Of a stretch of DNA of 64,000 nt, positions 20,336 through 31,898 are shown in pieces (the first letter of the stretch is position 1; every line of letters begins with the position of its first letter). The stretch spans positions 3,782,001 to 3,846,000 of the forward strand of contig JAPNXP010000009.1 of assembly GCA_028753945.1 (NCBI GenBank), in the 5' to 3' direction. The position numbers and the translations under genes are program-made. The notes under the pieces are model-generated. The model did not search any database and had not been told where the DNA came from. It worked only from the letters and a program-made list of their open reading frames with translations. The stretch is from Hexactinellida sp. DTS-2022. Taxonomy: Eukaryota > Porifera > Hexactinellida.

Positions 20336-22228
20336 CATAGACTCCTTAAGATAAGGACTGGAACGTCGCGATCTCGGGGTTTTAACTTGAGTCTTAGGGC
20401 TCCAATTATAAAAATTGAAAAAGCATTAGGTTTCCGGTTTCCAAATGTGATTTTTGGCATATAGGGGTAACTTTTGGCACCCGTCAACAATTTGAGGTTT
20501 TCACTCAAAATTTCTCACACCTCGACAAGTTATGACGTCATTGTCACATTTCGAGAACCCTGAAAAGTCACTTAAGGTTCAGGTATACTCTACAAAATCC
20601 CAAAATTTCGATAAACCCCAAAATATGGTAAATCTCGTTTTTATTGCATTTTCGGATTGTGTGGATACCCATGTGGACTTTGACGAAATTTCAAAGAAAA
20701 ATTCCAATTATTTCTCCAGTTTGACTCACTTCGAGTTTTGAAAGAAATATTGGGGTTCTGGTTTTGGTTGCCGGTTGCAGTATACCATGGAAACTTGATA
20801 ATTTCGGGACATTGCCACATATAGGTTTTATCTTATATTTGGATAGAACAGCATATATCGCATCTTAATTTCAAATATTATGGAAGAATATTGAAAACTC
20901 TCAATGATACAGACTTTTTAGTGTCCTCTACCTAAGCCACTGCCATAGGGGACACTTTTTTTCAAACCTCGCTATCTCCAAACACAATTATTGCCATTGC
21001 GGAAGTCATATTATGACTCATATACCACCTAGAAACAAAATCTCAACGGTTTTGGACAGATCTCAATTAGTTCTATCATATGAGTGTAGCGATTTCATTT
21101 GTAACTTTTATTTTTATTTTTATTTAATTTATTGATGATGAAAAAAGTGATGTCCACATTTATTGATGAAAAATTTGACTCATACGTGATTAAAAGAATT
21201 CTTGCACTCATATGATAGTTTAGGAGTTTCTTAATGCAATGCAGCAACAATCTACTCCTAATCATTAGCAGGAAAAAACCTATCCGTTCCGCAAAATACG
21301 ATTTTCTAGAAAAAATATTTTTCACTGAGTTACCTAGTTCGAATATTATTGCATTTTTGCCGGTTAGAAGATGAAGTAAATCCGCTGTAAAAAATTTAAT
21401 TAATTCGGGTAAATAGTTTTGATAGAAGTGCTCTAGAGTATACCTGAACCTTAATCGCACATAATTCGCGCACTCTAAGAGATAAAAATCTGAAAATTTA
21501 ATAGAACATGCACATTAATGATGCGGACACTTTGGTCACACCAGATTGCCAATATGCTTACTCATTATCACATGATGACGTAATCACTAAATTTCACATT
21601 TCTAAATTTGACTATTTAGGCCTATTTACGCTTTATAATCAATGTTAGAAATGTATAAGAGGCACGCTAGTATCTATATAGATTGATGCTACAGTATATC
21701 TATATATACTAGTGCGCTTCGCTTGCTAGGTCGCTTTGCGGCAGAACCCAACCACACACCAACCGCTTTGCGGTTGGTGTATGGTTTATACACTAACATT
21801 GATTATAAAGCGTAAATAGGCCTAAATAGTCAAATTTAGAAATGTGAAATTTAGTGATTACGTCATCATGTGATAATGAGTAAGCATATTGGCAATCTGG
21901 TGTGACCAAAGTGTCCGCATCATTAATGTGCATGTTCTATTACATTTTCAGATTTTTATCTCCTAGAGTGGGCGAATTATGTGCGATTAAGTGACTTTTC
22001 AGGGTTCTCGAAATGTGACAATGACGTCATAACTTGTCGAGGTGTGAGAAATTTTGAGTGAAAACCTCAAATTGTTGACGGGTGCCAAAAGTTACCCCTA
22101 TATGCCAAAAATCACATTTGGAAACCGGAAACCTAATGCTTTTTCAATTTTTATTATTGGAGCCTCTCAGACTCAAGTTAAAAACCCCGAGATCGCGACG
22201 TTCCAGTCCTTATCTTAAGGAGTCTATG
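20336..22228. mobile_element. Palindromic P-type MITE carrying Helitron sequence
   Basis: Inverted ends CATAGACTCCTTAAGATAAG / CTTATCTTAAGGAGTCTATG between TAGTAAGA copies (20328-20335, 22229-22236): P-like ends and an 8-bp duplication. The ends resemble CATAGACTACTTAATA of the P-like element at 28662. Both arms, about 500 bp each, carry the same Helitron body (compare 39471-40572), including the TTATGACGTCATTGTC and TAGGCCTATTTACGC regions. The right arm keeps the 3' hairpin and CTAG (21709); the left arm has lost the hairpin. A TTAA element interrupts the left arm. Confidence 0.75.
20576..21450. mobile_element. TTAA-flanked non-autonomous element
   Basis: GGTTCAGGTATACTC ... GAGTATACCTGAACC between TTAA copies (20572-20575, 21451-21454). 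875 bp, no transposase; the minus-strand frame at 21095-21460 has no recognisable similarity. piggyBac- or Kolobok-type mobilisation is inferred from TTAA. Confidence 0.8.
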
Positions 22229-22407
22229 TAGTAAGACGATATTTGTCTGAATATTCATTTACATTTGGAGGATCATTTGAACCACACTGTCAACAAAAGT
22301 CTGTTCCAACCAGACATGCGGTCAAATACATATGTATTTGTATTTGAAAGTATTTAAATACTTTTTTTCAAGTATTTGTACTGTATTTGTATTTTAACTT
22401 TATCTAA

Positions 22408-22891
22408 GGCCTCGGATCCCCTGGAAACTGGCGGGGCCATACACTTGCTATTTTGTTCTATTATACTCTTCCCAATTATCTATTATTCAAGACAAAGTTT
22501 GACTCTCTAGCTCATATACTTTCCGAGATACAGTGAGTTATGTGAATATGGAACTAAATGACATATCAATTACCATAACATTAATTGAAATTTTCCTACC
22601 CACAGGAAAATATTAGAGAATTGGGCAGTTATCAATGCAATGATATATACTATAAAAGTTAGTACTATATAGTAGCATCAATTGAATAGAGAGCTTTTAG
22701 CGATTCATTGTTTACTTTCAATACTACTGGAGTGACTTGTTGAAATTTTCTGGAATGTGTTTACATTCCAGAAAATTTCAACAAGTCACAGAGAGTCAAA
22801 CTTTGTCTTGAATAATAGATAATTGGGAAGAGTATAATAGAACAAAATAACAAGTGTATGACCCTCTCCAGTTTCCAGGGGATCCGAGGCC
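22408..22891. mobile_element. MITE with ~110-bp inverted arms, 8-bp TSD
   Basis: GGCCTCGGATCCCC ... GGGGATCCGAGGCC between TTATCTAA copies (22400-22407, 22892-22899). The arms stay complementary through GACAAAGTTTGACTCTC. A second internal palindrome at about 22738-22788 centres on AATGTGTTTACATT. Probably hAT-mobilised. ORF 22786-22995 is not a gene. Confidence 0.8.
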
Positions 22892-22969
22892 TTATCTAAA
22901 TGAGAGTATTTGTATTTATATTTAAATACTTTCAAAAAGTATTTAAAATATTCAAATAGTATATAAATA

Positions 22970-23150
22970 CAGTAGAAGCTCGCAAACCGGGGCACCTTGG
23001 CGTTTCTGAAATATGCCCCACTTTGGGAGAGTGCCCCGGTTTGCGAGCTTATCTACAAAGCTAAATATACAAATATTAAAACAAAGTAACAAATCAATGA
23101 AAAAGCGTGCCCGGTTTGCGAGCTTTGCCCCGGTTTGCGAGCTTCTACTG
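22970..23150. mobile_element. Tigger/pogo-type MITE (TA flanks)
   Basis: CAGTAGAAGCTCGCAAACCG ... CGGTTTGCGAGCTTCTACTG between TA dinucleotides. The unit CCCCGGTTTGCGAGCTT is repeated inside. No gene. Confidence 0.9.
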
Positions 23151-24245
23151 TACTATCAAATATTAATGATACACTCATGATATGTTCATGTTATCATATT
23201 GAGGTAGATGAATATAAGTTTTTACCCAACATTACGGTGGCGGCGCGAGGGGGCGCCGCCAACTCGCTTATCTGATATAGGAGTACTTAATGATAATGCG
23301 GAAATGCTATACGCCCTGGACAGGGAGTCCATAATTAGCTGTTTTTCTTAGATGTCCCCCCGTATATTATTATAGGACAGATTATTTAACTAAGTTTGTC
23401 ATTAAAAATATCGATTTTGGTTTGAATGTGAATTTTTGGAATGTTTACAACTATTGGGTGTGCCCCTCCAGTGCATTGATCTCCCCCCTTTCGCCCCCCC
23501 CCCCCCCAAAGGAGGCTGTGCTGGCTCCCCCCTGCCCAACAACAATGGCAAAGTCCCACTCATTGATATTGATATTCATTATTGTTCTAATATTTAGAGA
23601 CGGAGGCGGGGGGGGGGGGGGGGATAGAGAATTTTTAAATATAATAACCATGGCCTGGTCCAGGCGGATCGTATTACAAAATGTTGATTAGCATCGGTTT
23701 TTGCAAATTGTATTTGTATTTGTAATTAAATACATTCCAAAGTATTTGTATTTGTATTTACGAATTTCACATGTATTTGTATTTGTAATTAAATACTTTT
23801 CAAAGTATTTGACCCCATGACTGTTTCCAACTCCCTTAATTACATTGATTAGTTGATTCTGGTAGGTGCAAATATATCAGAGAAGATTACTCCTATCTCT
23901 CAGAGACTTGCACTTACCATCGCACAACTTATTAAATTCAATAGCACCAAAGTCAATCGGGACCAATCTAAAACGGTTACTAACACGGCAATTGGTTCAT
24001 TTAATGGAACTGGCATCTCATTGTTTCAACATCCAGATGTTTTGGGTCAAGGTCACATAAATTAAAATATATCATTCCAAGCTGGTTTGTCAACCACGTT
24101 GAAACCACTGCCCGATTTATAAGACATGTACACCCAATTTCTACCGACAAAAACAAACGCAACAGTTCCTATACGATTCAATTGTTCAATGAGTATGACA
24201 ATTACATCAGACACATGGTTCTCTGATGAAAGTAAATGGCTCTAG

Positions 24246-25289
24246 CAGTGGTTTTTAAAGGACCCTACCAACAATTAGAGGCCCTCACCCCAACAATTAC
24301 AGGCTCTCACTCTACATTTCATGATATTGAGTACTTAGCACGTTAAGGAGATACAATGGCAGATTTTTACAAATATACCAAAATGCCATATTTCATGTAT
24401 TAGCATTTCCAAATATACTTTGACATGCCAGGTTGCCGATTCTGAAAGAAAAATTCGAAATTTGTCACTATTAGGACCTTTTTGTCCGCACCAAAGGTCA
24501 AAATCATCTTCGCATTAAATAATATGGCCACATAGCGGTGAATAATTGTAAATTCATGAAAAACGATAAATTTAGTTTAACCACTCCTAGCTATACTTTG
24601 ACATGCTATCTATCCAAATCCAAAAGAAAAATTTGATTCGCACATTTTTTTTACCTTTTTGACGTCACCAAAGGTCAAAATCACCGTCATTTTATACAAA
24701 TACATTCCGTTTGATTTTCCGAAGAGTGACCTTTGTAAAGCTCGCATATCTCAAAAAGTATAAGTCGGAGAGAAGAAAACTATTCCTCAAAAATGATCCT
24801 TATCAGTAGTAGATAAAATTTCGCCGCGTCGATTTTCAACTTTAATACAAAGTTATGGAGTTAATAATTATATAACGCCAATTTTCTGATAAAATCGAGC
24901 GATTATTTGAAAATATATAGAAAAAAAGAATCAAATCGATATCGAAAATTCTGTGTGGCGAAATCCCTTGTACTAATGTAGTAGAGTTAAACTTGCACTA
25001 TAATAGAACTTACGCCTAATAGAGTAAATAGCTAGAACTTTTATTGACTAGTATGGATTCACTATTAGGCTATTTTACAACTATCAATATCTAATTCAAA
25101 TTTTCATTTTAGAGAATCGTGATAATACTGTAATTTGTTCCTACTAAAAAGTCATGTCTAAAAACGCAATAATAATTGGGGGTTATCGGGTGTCGAAAAT
25201 CTGCCATTGTATCTCCTTAAAAATTAGATGCCATTGAGAAAAATTAGAAGCCCATTTTGGGCCTCTAATTTTCCTTAAAAGAAACACTG
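24246..25289. mobile_element. hAT-type element with nested TTAA element
   Basis: CAGTGGTTTTTAAAGG ... CCTTAAAAGAAACACTG between perfect GGCTCTAG copies (24238-24245, 25290-25297). Most of it is the TTAA element at 24347-25216. It lies within the Academ-like relic. Confidence 0.85.
24347..25216. mobile_element. TTAA-flanked non-autonomous element
   Basis: GGAGATACAATGGCAGATTT ... AAATCTGCCATTGTATCTCC between TTAA copies. 870 bp, noncoding, with two diverged internal repeats around ACCAAAGGTCAAAATCA. A different end family from those at 9291 and 20576. Confidence 0.85.
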
Positions 25290-26237
25290 GGCTCTAGTAT
25301 GTTGTTAGAGATTCTCTACATGGTATTGATACGACAAACCTCTCATTGTCAGCATACTATGCAAGTAAGACTTTACGAATTCCTACAAAATATGCCTGTG
25401 CTATGTTGCCACTTTTTGAAGACTCTGCCCATACTGTTTGCAATGATAAGGCTTTCAAAAACTATTATTCAAGCTGCAGTGCAGTATTTAAATCAGGTCA
25501 AATTCCTGTCTTTGTTTGTGACCAACCTCTGTTTGTATTTGCTAAGCAAATTCAATGGACATGGAAGGAAATTTATGGTGAAAATAAGTTGGTAGTGATG
25601 TTTGGCGGGCTCTATATTGAAATGGCAGCTTGGAAAGCAGTTGGCACATGGCTTGAGGGTAGTGGTTGGTCAAATGAACTTACTGAATATAATATTGTCA
25701 CATCTGGTAAAGCAGAGTCATATTTACAAGCATCATATTTGAAAAGAACGAGATATGCCCATGAAGTGACAGCAGCATCCCTTCATATTTTGTGTCACCA
25801 AGCATATGAATACTTTTTGAATAATCAAGAAATAGCAAATTATCAGTCGGTTGAAGCATGGTGTGAAGAAAGGGCTAACAAATACCCAATGTTCAAATAT
25901 TGGTATTTAGTTCTGGAACAGGAAATTACTCCTTAGATTTGTCAAGTCTCTCAGAAATTGTGACTTTACTATGTATATGGAAGCACTCAAGTTACTCAAG
26001 CCATGGTTCTTTGCGTTAAATAGAACAAATTATTCTCAATGGTTATCTATAATGTGCGTGATATGCAGCTGATGAAGGAAAATCTCAGAAATATCGGTTC
26101 TCGTGACATTGAAATCAATAAATCACAAAGAGTGGAACAGTACAATAAATTCGTTCAAGACCGACTTATTGCATGCATAACATCAATCACAGATATAATC
26201 GAGAAAAACAAACTAGTTTTTTTCAAAGATCGAACTA

Positions 26238-26404
26238 CAGTCGACTCAGCTTATTAGAGCCACCTCGGGACCAGGTTGTTTTGACCCGATTAAGCGGAGA
26301 TACCTATTAACCGAAAATATTGTAAGCCAAACTGTAATTCTGTCCTATAAATCTGTGAAATTTTGACCCGATTAACCGGTGGCTCTATTATGCGGAGTTG
26401 ACTG
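26238..26404. mobile_element. Tigger/pogo-type MITE (TA flanks)
   Basis: CAGTCGACTCAGCTTATTAG ... ATTATGCGGAGTTGACTG between TA dinucleotides, with GACCCGATTAA repeated inside. It interrupts the C-terminal part of the Academ-like relic. Confidence 0.85.
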
Positions 26405-26826
26405 TATTAATACCAGGCTCTAAGTCTAACCTTTTACAGTATTTTGATGATAGGAATCTAGATTCTGCAGGTAACCTAACGTCACAGCATTACTCTTTGA
26501 TGGGGATGCACTTGTACACATTCCAAAACCTGGTTCATACTGCAAAAACCTTTGAAAACTATTCTTGCAATGTTTTTGTTCCTCACATAATCCGATGGCT
26601 AGAAAGGGTATCGTATAGATGTAAATTTAGTGTTGAATACGAATATCGGCATAAAAAATGGATTTGACTTGATTTGGGGAAGTTAGATTAGTTCTAACAC
26701 CTCAAAATGGTCCCTTGAGTGATCATTTATGACCGACACATTGGAATTTGGAGTTGGCACTATGCATATCCAAAATACACTATTTGCATTAAAGAACAAA
26801 CCTAAAAATATTAATTGGGATGAGAA

Positions 26827-26966
26827 CAGGGGTTTATCCAGGAATTTATTGGGCCACAAATCTTGCCAAACACCCGAACGCGGCACCTAAATATGAGTTA
26901 CACTGCAAGCACCTCATCCGATGTTGGGCCCTTTAGGTGCCGGCCAGGCACCTAGCTAAACCCATG
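26827..26966. mobile_element. hAT-type MITE related to 17656
   Basis: CAGGGGTTTATCCAGG ... CCTAGCTAAACCCATG, flanks GATGAGAA/GATGAGAG (7 of 8). It shares GGTGCCGGCCAGGCA with the MITE at 17656-17973. Confidence 0.8.
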
Positions 26967-27139
26967 GATGAGAGAGTACAGTAATAATTCATTTGGATAA
27001 GCATAGAGAATATAGGAACTACACATAAATTTGGAGCAATTGAAATATACTAATGGAATAAAGTTAAATCATTAGAATAAAATCATACAGAATACTAGCT
27101 TTAGACTACAGGGTATTGGCTTCTAATTTATATTGCTAA

Positions 27140-27560
27140 TTATTGAAATTGTTTCATTATGCCTCTTCTTCCACAGTATTCGGCTAAGTTAGTATCCAGT
27201 AATTCAGGATTTGTTGTCATCGAATTCCTCATTTTGTTCTTAGCCTGTCCCCAAGTACTCACAACCGTAACTACGAATTGGATGCTATGGTTCACAGTCA
27301 AATTAGTAAAATTAGCTGGAGAGATTAGATTATTTGATGCCCATTCATCAATTAAGTTTGTTGTTCCTGGTTTTATATACCGTTCAAAGATGGGAATTAA
27401 GGTAGCAGCTGATCGATCATCCAATGAAATCATATAAGCCTCTTTAGAATATCTGTCAATATCTCCAAAGACCCATTTTCCAGATAGTTTTTACCGCGAT
27501 GGTATTTCCTTCTTCCGAATTTGCCATCATCAATCTCTACCACTCCTCTAAAAGTATTAG
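27140..27560 (-). pseudogene. Merlin (IS1016-like) transposase fragment
   Basis: Minus-strand coding resembling Merlin DDE transposases (DDE_Tnp_IS1595 type). From 27560 downward: GVVEIDDGKFGRRKYHRGK (catalytic-region VEID), then after a shift WVFGDIDRYSKEAY and ORF 27433-27140: MISLDDRSAATLIPIFERYI, GTTNLIDEWA (second Asp), NLTVNHSIQFV, then a degraded end where the family has a conserved Glu-Trp region (here VVSTWGQAKNKMR). At least one frame shift near 27490. No ends or duplication found; the N-terminal third is missing. The plus-strand ORF over the same span is its shadow. Confidence 0.8.
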
Positions 27561-27817
27561 TACCAAAAGTATTAGTTGAAAATAATAACATACTATAGTA
27601 CTATTGGAAATACTACTATAGTACTTTTGTTATAAAGTGTATTGTATTCAAAGTATATGGAAATTTATAATTTTGAATACAGATTCGTATTCCACGCATG
27701 CGACTTATAAATAGTACAGTACATAATAGATATACACGGGCGTCGCACGGCTTTGAAAACTCTCCGGCCAAACAGTTAAAGTGGTCCGGCCAAAACCGGA
27801 TCCTCCTATATAATATA
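27561..27817. other. Spacer, one possible MITE end
   Basis: Contains a palindromic TACTATAGTACTATTGG stretch and, near 27736, CACGGGCGTCGCACGG, which may pair with CGTACTACGCCTTTG at 28310-28324 as a GC-rich MITE around the Tigger-type insertion. The flanks do not give a clean duplication. Confidence 0.35.
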
Positions 27818-28262
27818 CAGTAGAACCTCCCAGATCCGGACCTCTCAGAACCGGGCACCTCCTTAAACCGGGCAACATTTTGTATAAGTTCAAAATTAAT
27901 TCGCCATTTTTCTGGGAATTAGCCCCAAATATAGTTTATCTTTGCAGATTTGTATGTCAAACATGTTACTAAAGTAGAACCACCCTTATCTGGGTGGTAA
28001 ATATTGGTTTGGATTTGGCCATATTGAAATCTCGCTACTTTATATACGATTCATATTCGAAATTTATGAAATCTTTGGGTAATCTTATACCAAGATCAGA
28101 TGTCGGAGGTGCGTATCAGGTCAGACAACAGGTATTGAGACATCAGAACATAAACACTAGTTTATTATACAATAGAAATTATGATTATTTCCGAGATCCG
28201 GGCAAATTCTAAGATCCGGGCACCCTCCGGACGAGGCTGCCCGGATTGGGGAGGTTCTACTG
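27818..28262. mobile_element. Tigger/pogo-type element, 445 bp (TA flanks)
   Basis: CAGTAGAACCTCCCAGATCC ... TTGGGGAGGTTCTACTG between TA dinucleotides. Repeated ATCCGGGCA/ACCGGGCA words lie near both ends. The longest of the eight members of this end type here; noncoding. Confidence 0.85.
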
Positions 28263-28325
28263 TAGTAAATAAATTAAAACTGGTCCGGCCATGGCCGGAC
28301 GTGCCGGACCGCGTACTACGCCTTT

Positions 28326-28661
28326 GATATAGTGATAATGGATATAGTGATATATTGGATATAGTGATAATTTTGCAGCTTTAGGTGCGTCCCCGAGCAA
28401 ATCCCATACAAATTTTATTGGTTATAGTGATATCATTATTGGATATAGTGATAATTTGTGTACATATTACACAATAATATTGGATTTTTGACCTTCCTTG
28501 GACCCCATAATTTCATATTTTACAGTATAAATATCGTTATCACTTGAATTTGATAAGGAATTTGATTATTCTTTTCAGAATATAAGTATTAACAATGTAT
28601 ACAGTCATATATTAGATGCGGTGATACAGTGGATATAGTGATATAATGGGTATAGTGATAT
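28326..28661. repeat. GGATATAGTGATA minisatellite-like repeats
   Basis: Multiple GGATATAGTGATA units precede the P-like insertion, and two more, plus an inverted CCATTATCACTATATCC, follow it (32250-32310). The P-like element landed in one unit, whose AGTGATAT is its duplication. The repeats may themselves be ends of an older element. Confidence 0.65.
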
Positions 28662-28990
28662 CATAGACTACTTAATACTATGGACTGTCGACTCTCAATC
28701 TCGGGTCCATTGTTATCTCTAGAACTATTAAGTGTATTGATATTAAATGTATTATTGTTGAATAGGAAGTCGTATATGGTGATGCCATTGGTCGTATTGG
28801 CATATCTCAAATATATCTGGTTTTTGAGTTTTGCGGTTTTCACACCTTTCTATATATGGTAAAAATGTTGAAAACTCGGAATCAGTTAAAGTTAGACATG
28901 AAGAATGTATTATGGGCGAATGGGAAGTTGTATATAGGGAGTTTATTAACCCTATTGGATTATCTTAAATATTTCTAGTTTTTTTGTTTT
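28662..28990 (+). repeat. Left inverted arm of the P-like element
   Basis: About 330 bp, reverse complement of 31899-32241 with scattered substitutions and small indels. Small ORFs on both strands here and in the mirror arm are by-products of the repeat. Confidence 0.9.
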
Positions 28991-29081
28991 GTCGTTTATG
29001 AATAATCTATATTTTATCCATATTTACTTAATATTTTTGAGTTTTTAGTTAGCTATTTACTAGCCACGTTTCAATCCAAAG

Positions 29082-31634
29082 ATGCCCAGACGTTGTGCAG
29101 CATTTAATTGTCGAGGGAATTATAGTCGTAAACCTTACTCGCAATTAGTTAGCTTTCCATCAAATGAAAACGAAAGAAAAACTTGGATTGGTGCAATGCC
29201 CAATAATCCACAAACTTTAATTGGAAGAAAGGAAATTTGGATATGCGCTTCACACTTTGACTGCGATTGGGTAAAAACAAGAGGAGGGAAACGTCCTGCT
29301 AAGCCACCTACTATATTTCCTGGTGTTCCCAAATCATGCATGAAACAAAGTAAAACCATCCCAAGACCTACTAAATTTGCAACATCTTATGCAAGAAAGA
29401 AAATGGGAGAAAATTTGTTAGAAAAACTCGATAAAATCAACAATTATCAGAACTTTGTTAATTCTATTGCATCACATGTTACTAATTTTCGTTTTATTAA
29501 TAACGGAAAGGATTTAACCATGTTTATGACTAACACACTTGGTAAAAAAGTTGTCCAATTTTTACATTTCCGAGAAGTCGAATCCACATTTGGATATTTA
29601 CAACTCATATTGGCAGCAAAAAATGGATTTGAAGTGCCCAACAACAAATTTGATTTACAAAAGAATAACTTTCTACATAAATGGTCACAGTTGAGCAATA
29701 TAATATCTGTAATTAATTGTTATCATCCATCAAATAAGGACTATTTATCAAAAGCTATGAAAGAGCTTAACAAAATTGAAGAATTACAAGATTCACCGAA
29801 CTTTCAATTCATTCTGGGACAATTGGACCTCCTTTTGCCACAAGTTAAAGGACGCCGTTATACTAAGCATATCGTTATCCTTGCAGCCGAGTTACTTTGC
29901 ATATCACCAGCAGCATACAGGTTGTTAAGAAATTCTAAAACCATTACACTACCAAGAGAAAAATTAATTCGAGAGTTAATGTCAAAATCATATCAAGACA
30001 ACAATTTGGAAAAACTTTTTGAAACATTGAAGCCACAACAACGTTTGGTAAACATATTATTTGACGAGGTCAAACTTAAAAAAGCAATGCGTTTTACTGG
30101 GGGGCATGTAGTTGGTCATGCAGCTAACAAACCAGAAGAACTTGCAACTTCAGCATTAGTAATTGAATTAATATGTCATTATGGTGGACCAAGGTACATC
30201 ATAAGAATTATTCCTGTAACATGCCTAAAATCTTATCAATTAAAAGAAATGTTATTGGAAGCTGCTTTTGTCGTAAGAAAAAAGGGGGGACACATTATTT
30301 CATTTATTTGTGACAATTGCCCTTTAAACCAGCAAACTTATATTCAACTTGGTGGCCCCGGAAGAGTTTATTTACAACCAGATGGACTACAAGTATTTCT
30401 TGTTTATGACTTTATCCATATTTTTAAGAATATAAGAAATAATTGGATTACCGAAAAACTTAAAGAATTATCATTTACAGTAAACAAAAAAGACTATGTT
30501 GCATGTTGGGATGATGTTATCAAACTTTATCATGAAGATTAAAAAAACCCAATTCGACTTACCAAATTATCTAACTGTTCTGTTCATCCAAAACCACTAC
30601 AGCGTCAAAGTGTACCATTAGTTTGCCAAGTTTTTAATGATAAAACCCACGCTGCTTTTAAAGCACTCCAATGCAATTTCAATTTTCAAGAAGGGACACT
30701 TGTTTTCATCAATCTTATAACGCAGTGGTTTAAAATGATGAATGTTAAAGATAAATTCTCCTGCTTTCGACTTAAAGATGAATCTCGTGCTCCTTGGTCT
30801 GATAATTGCGGAAGTTTTGATGCTTTGCAAAAAATCTGTGAAGTAATTTCAAGTTGTAAATGGACTGGTGGGCGGGAACGGAAAAAGAAGTTGACTAAAT
30901 TCACTGCTGAGGCATTTGTGACTACAACCATTAATAATATAGCTGCATCTAAATATCTGTTGGAAAATTATGATTTCCAATATATTCTCCCTTCTATATT
31001 TTCTCAAGATCCTCTAGAAAAGTTTTTTGGTCAGGCTAGACAGCGTTGCGGCGGAAATTATTACATCGATATTGAAGATGTATTATCAGCTGGAAAAACT
31101 CAACACGTTCACCAATTAATAAAATATGACATAATTCCCCATGGCACTACTGGTAGAAATTGTTCGGTCTGTGACTCAGATATTGAAGAAACTGACATAC
31201 AACTACTACATGAGTTGAGTGTCGAAGATACACAAAATTTGCTAAATTCAAGTGATTCATTAAAACATAAAGTTGTTTACATTGGTGGATTTTTAGTTCA
31301 TAAGCATGGACAACCTGATGTTGATGAAGGAGAGGTATCATCAGAATTTTTAAACGAGCTTAATCGAGGTGGGCTATCAATACCCACTTTAAATACAGTC
31401 TTTTTTGTTCATTGTGCAATAACTGCTCACGAAAACATTCCTGAATTTAGACGAAATTGTACCATATACTTCAAAAAACTTTTATCATATATTGATGCAC
31501 CTATTTCCCAAAATGAGAATGCATGCCAAACAGCAACCAACGTTGTATACAAGGCATATGTATTAAATAATAGTGACACTGAGAGAGAATTAGGTTGCTT
31601 GAGACGCAAGGAAAAGCTTTCTAATAACACTTAG
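29082..31634 (+). pseudogene. THAP P-element-like transposase, one stop
   Basis: 850 codons plus terminal stop in one frame, interrupted only by TAA at 30540-30542 (codon 487). THAP zinc domain at residues 1-75: Cys5, Cys10, Cys55, His58, Trp35 and a later PPTIFPGVP, matching the C2CH pattern for DNA-end binding. RNase H-like core: Asp328 (LFDEVKL), Asp411 (FICDNCPLN) and Glu646 (DPLEKFFGQARQRCGG), the expected DDE triad; FVYDFIHIFKNIRNNW-type sequence precedes the insertion domain. The length is that of THAP9/P transposases. Both halves are otherwise open, so the stop is either recent or a site giving a truncated N-terminal product with THAP but no Glu; I cannot tell. The start is the first Met before the THAP Cys. 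Confidence 0.9.
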
Positions 31635-31898
31635 TATTCTCAATCCTAAGAATTCATTATACATACGTATTTTTCATTTTAATTACTTTTTATCAAAGAA
31701 TTGTTATGTGAATATATTTACCCTTGCATTTATTATTAGTTAGTTCCGTCTGACATTTATTTTAGTCTCTTTTTAGCTTAAGTATAAAATATAAATCTAT
31801 TTTAATGAAAGATTACTAAAACTGCGACTATAAACAAAAATCTACAATCGGTTCCGAGTTATTAAGATTATTACCATATTAGGAGTGCGAAAAGGAAA

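Larger units (their letters stand above)
22319..23815. mobile_element. CATG-flanked element with ATTTGTATTTG repeats
   Basis: Ends CGGTCAAATAC and GTATTTGACCC between CATG copies (22315-22318, 23816-23819). Near the ends, TATTTGTATTTG / AAATACTTT repeats are arranged in inverted sense. It splits the Academ-like relic, whose text resumes directly after it. It carries two smaller MITEs (22408-22891, 22970-23150) and a patch with C and G runs (23490-23625). Superfamily not assigned. Confidence 0.65.
19160..26670 (+). pseudogene. Academ-like gene relic, second lineage
   Basis: A large decayed gene of the same general kind as that at 56.9-61.4 kb but strongly diverged. N-terminal pieces: NEDGLCIF, KWHKSCRDKCNN, CFFCDNA-x-LHHACTF (about 19200-19530), then LNDSRMLAKLSEGDAMALE (about 19890). 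A middle piece around the 20336-22228 insert reads LLTDKFGETEENDAV ... GGSFEPHCQQKSVPTRH, then ITPISQRLALTIAQLIKFN (23853-24060). The best block is 25346-25936 (CDQPLFVFAKQIQ; MFGGLYIEMAAWKAVGTWLE), continued by 26039-26257 and 26398-26667. Many stops, shifts and five insertions; the nuclease and CXC ends are not recognised. The Academ assignment is inference from the shared DQPL and GG-(F/L)-x-x-EM blocks. Confidence 0.65.

Noticed and set aside
23422-23691. Proline/glycine-run ORFs on both strands
   Set aside because: Driven by C and G homopolymer runs near 23500 and 23615 inside a transposable element.
27159-27437. Plus-strand ORF of 92 codons
   Set aside because: Shadow of the minus-strand Merlin transposase frame, which has clear family motifs.
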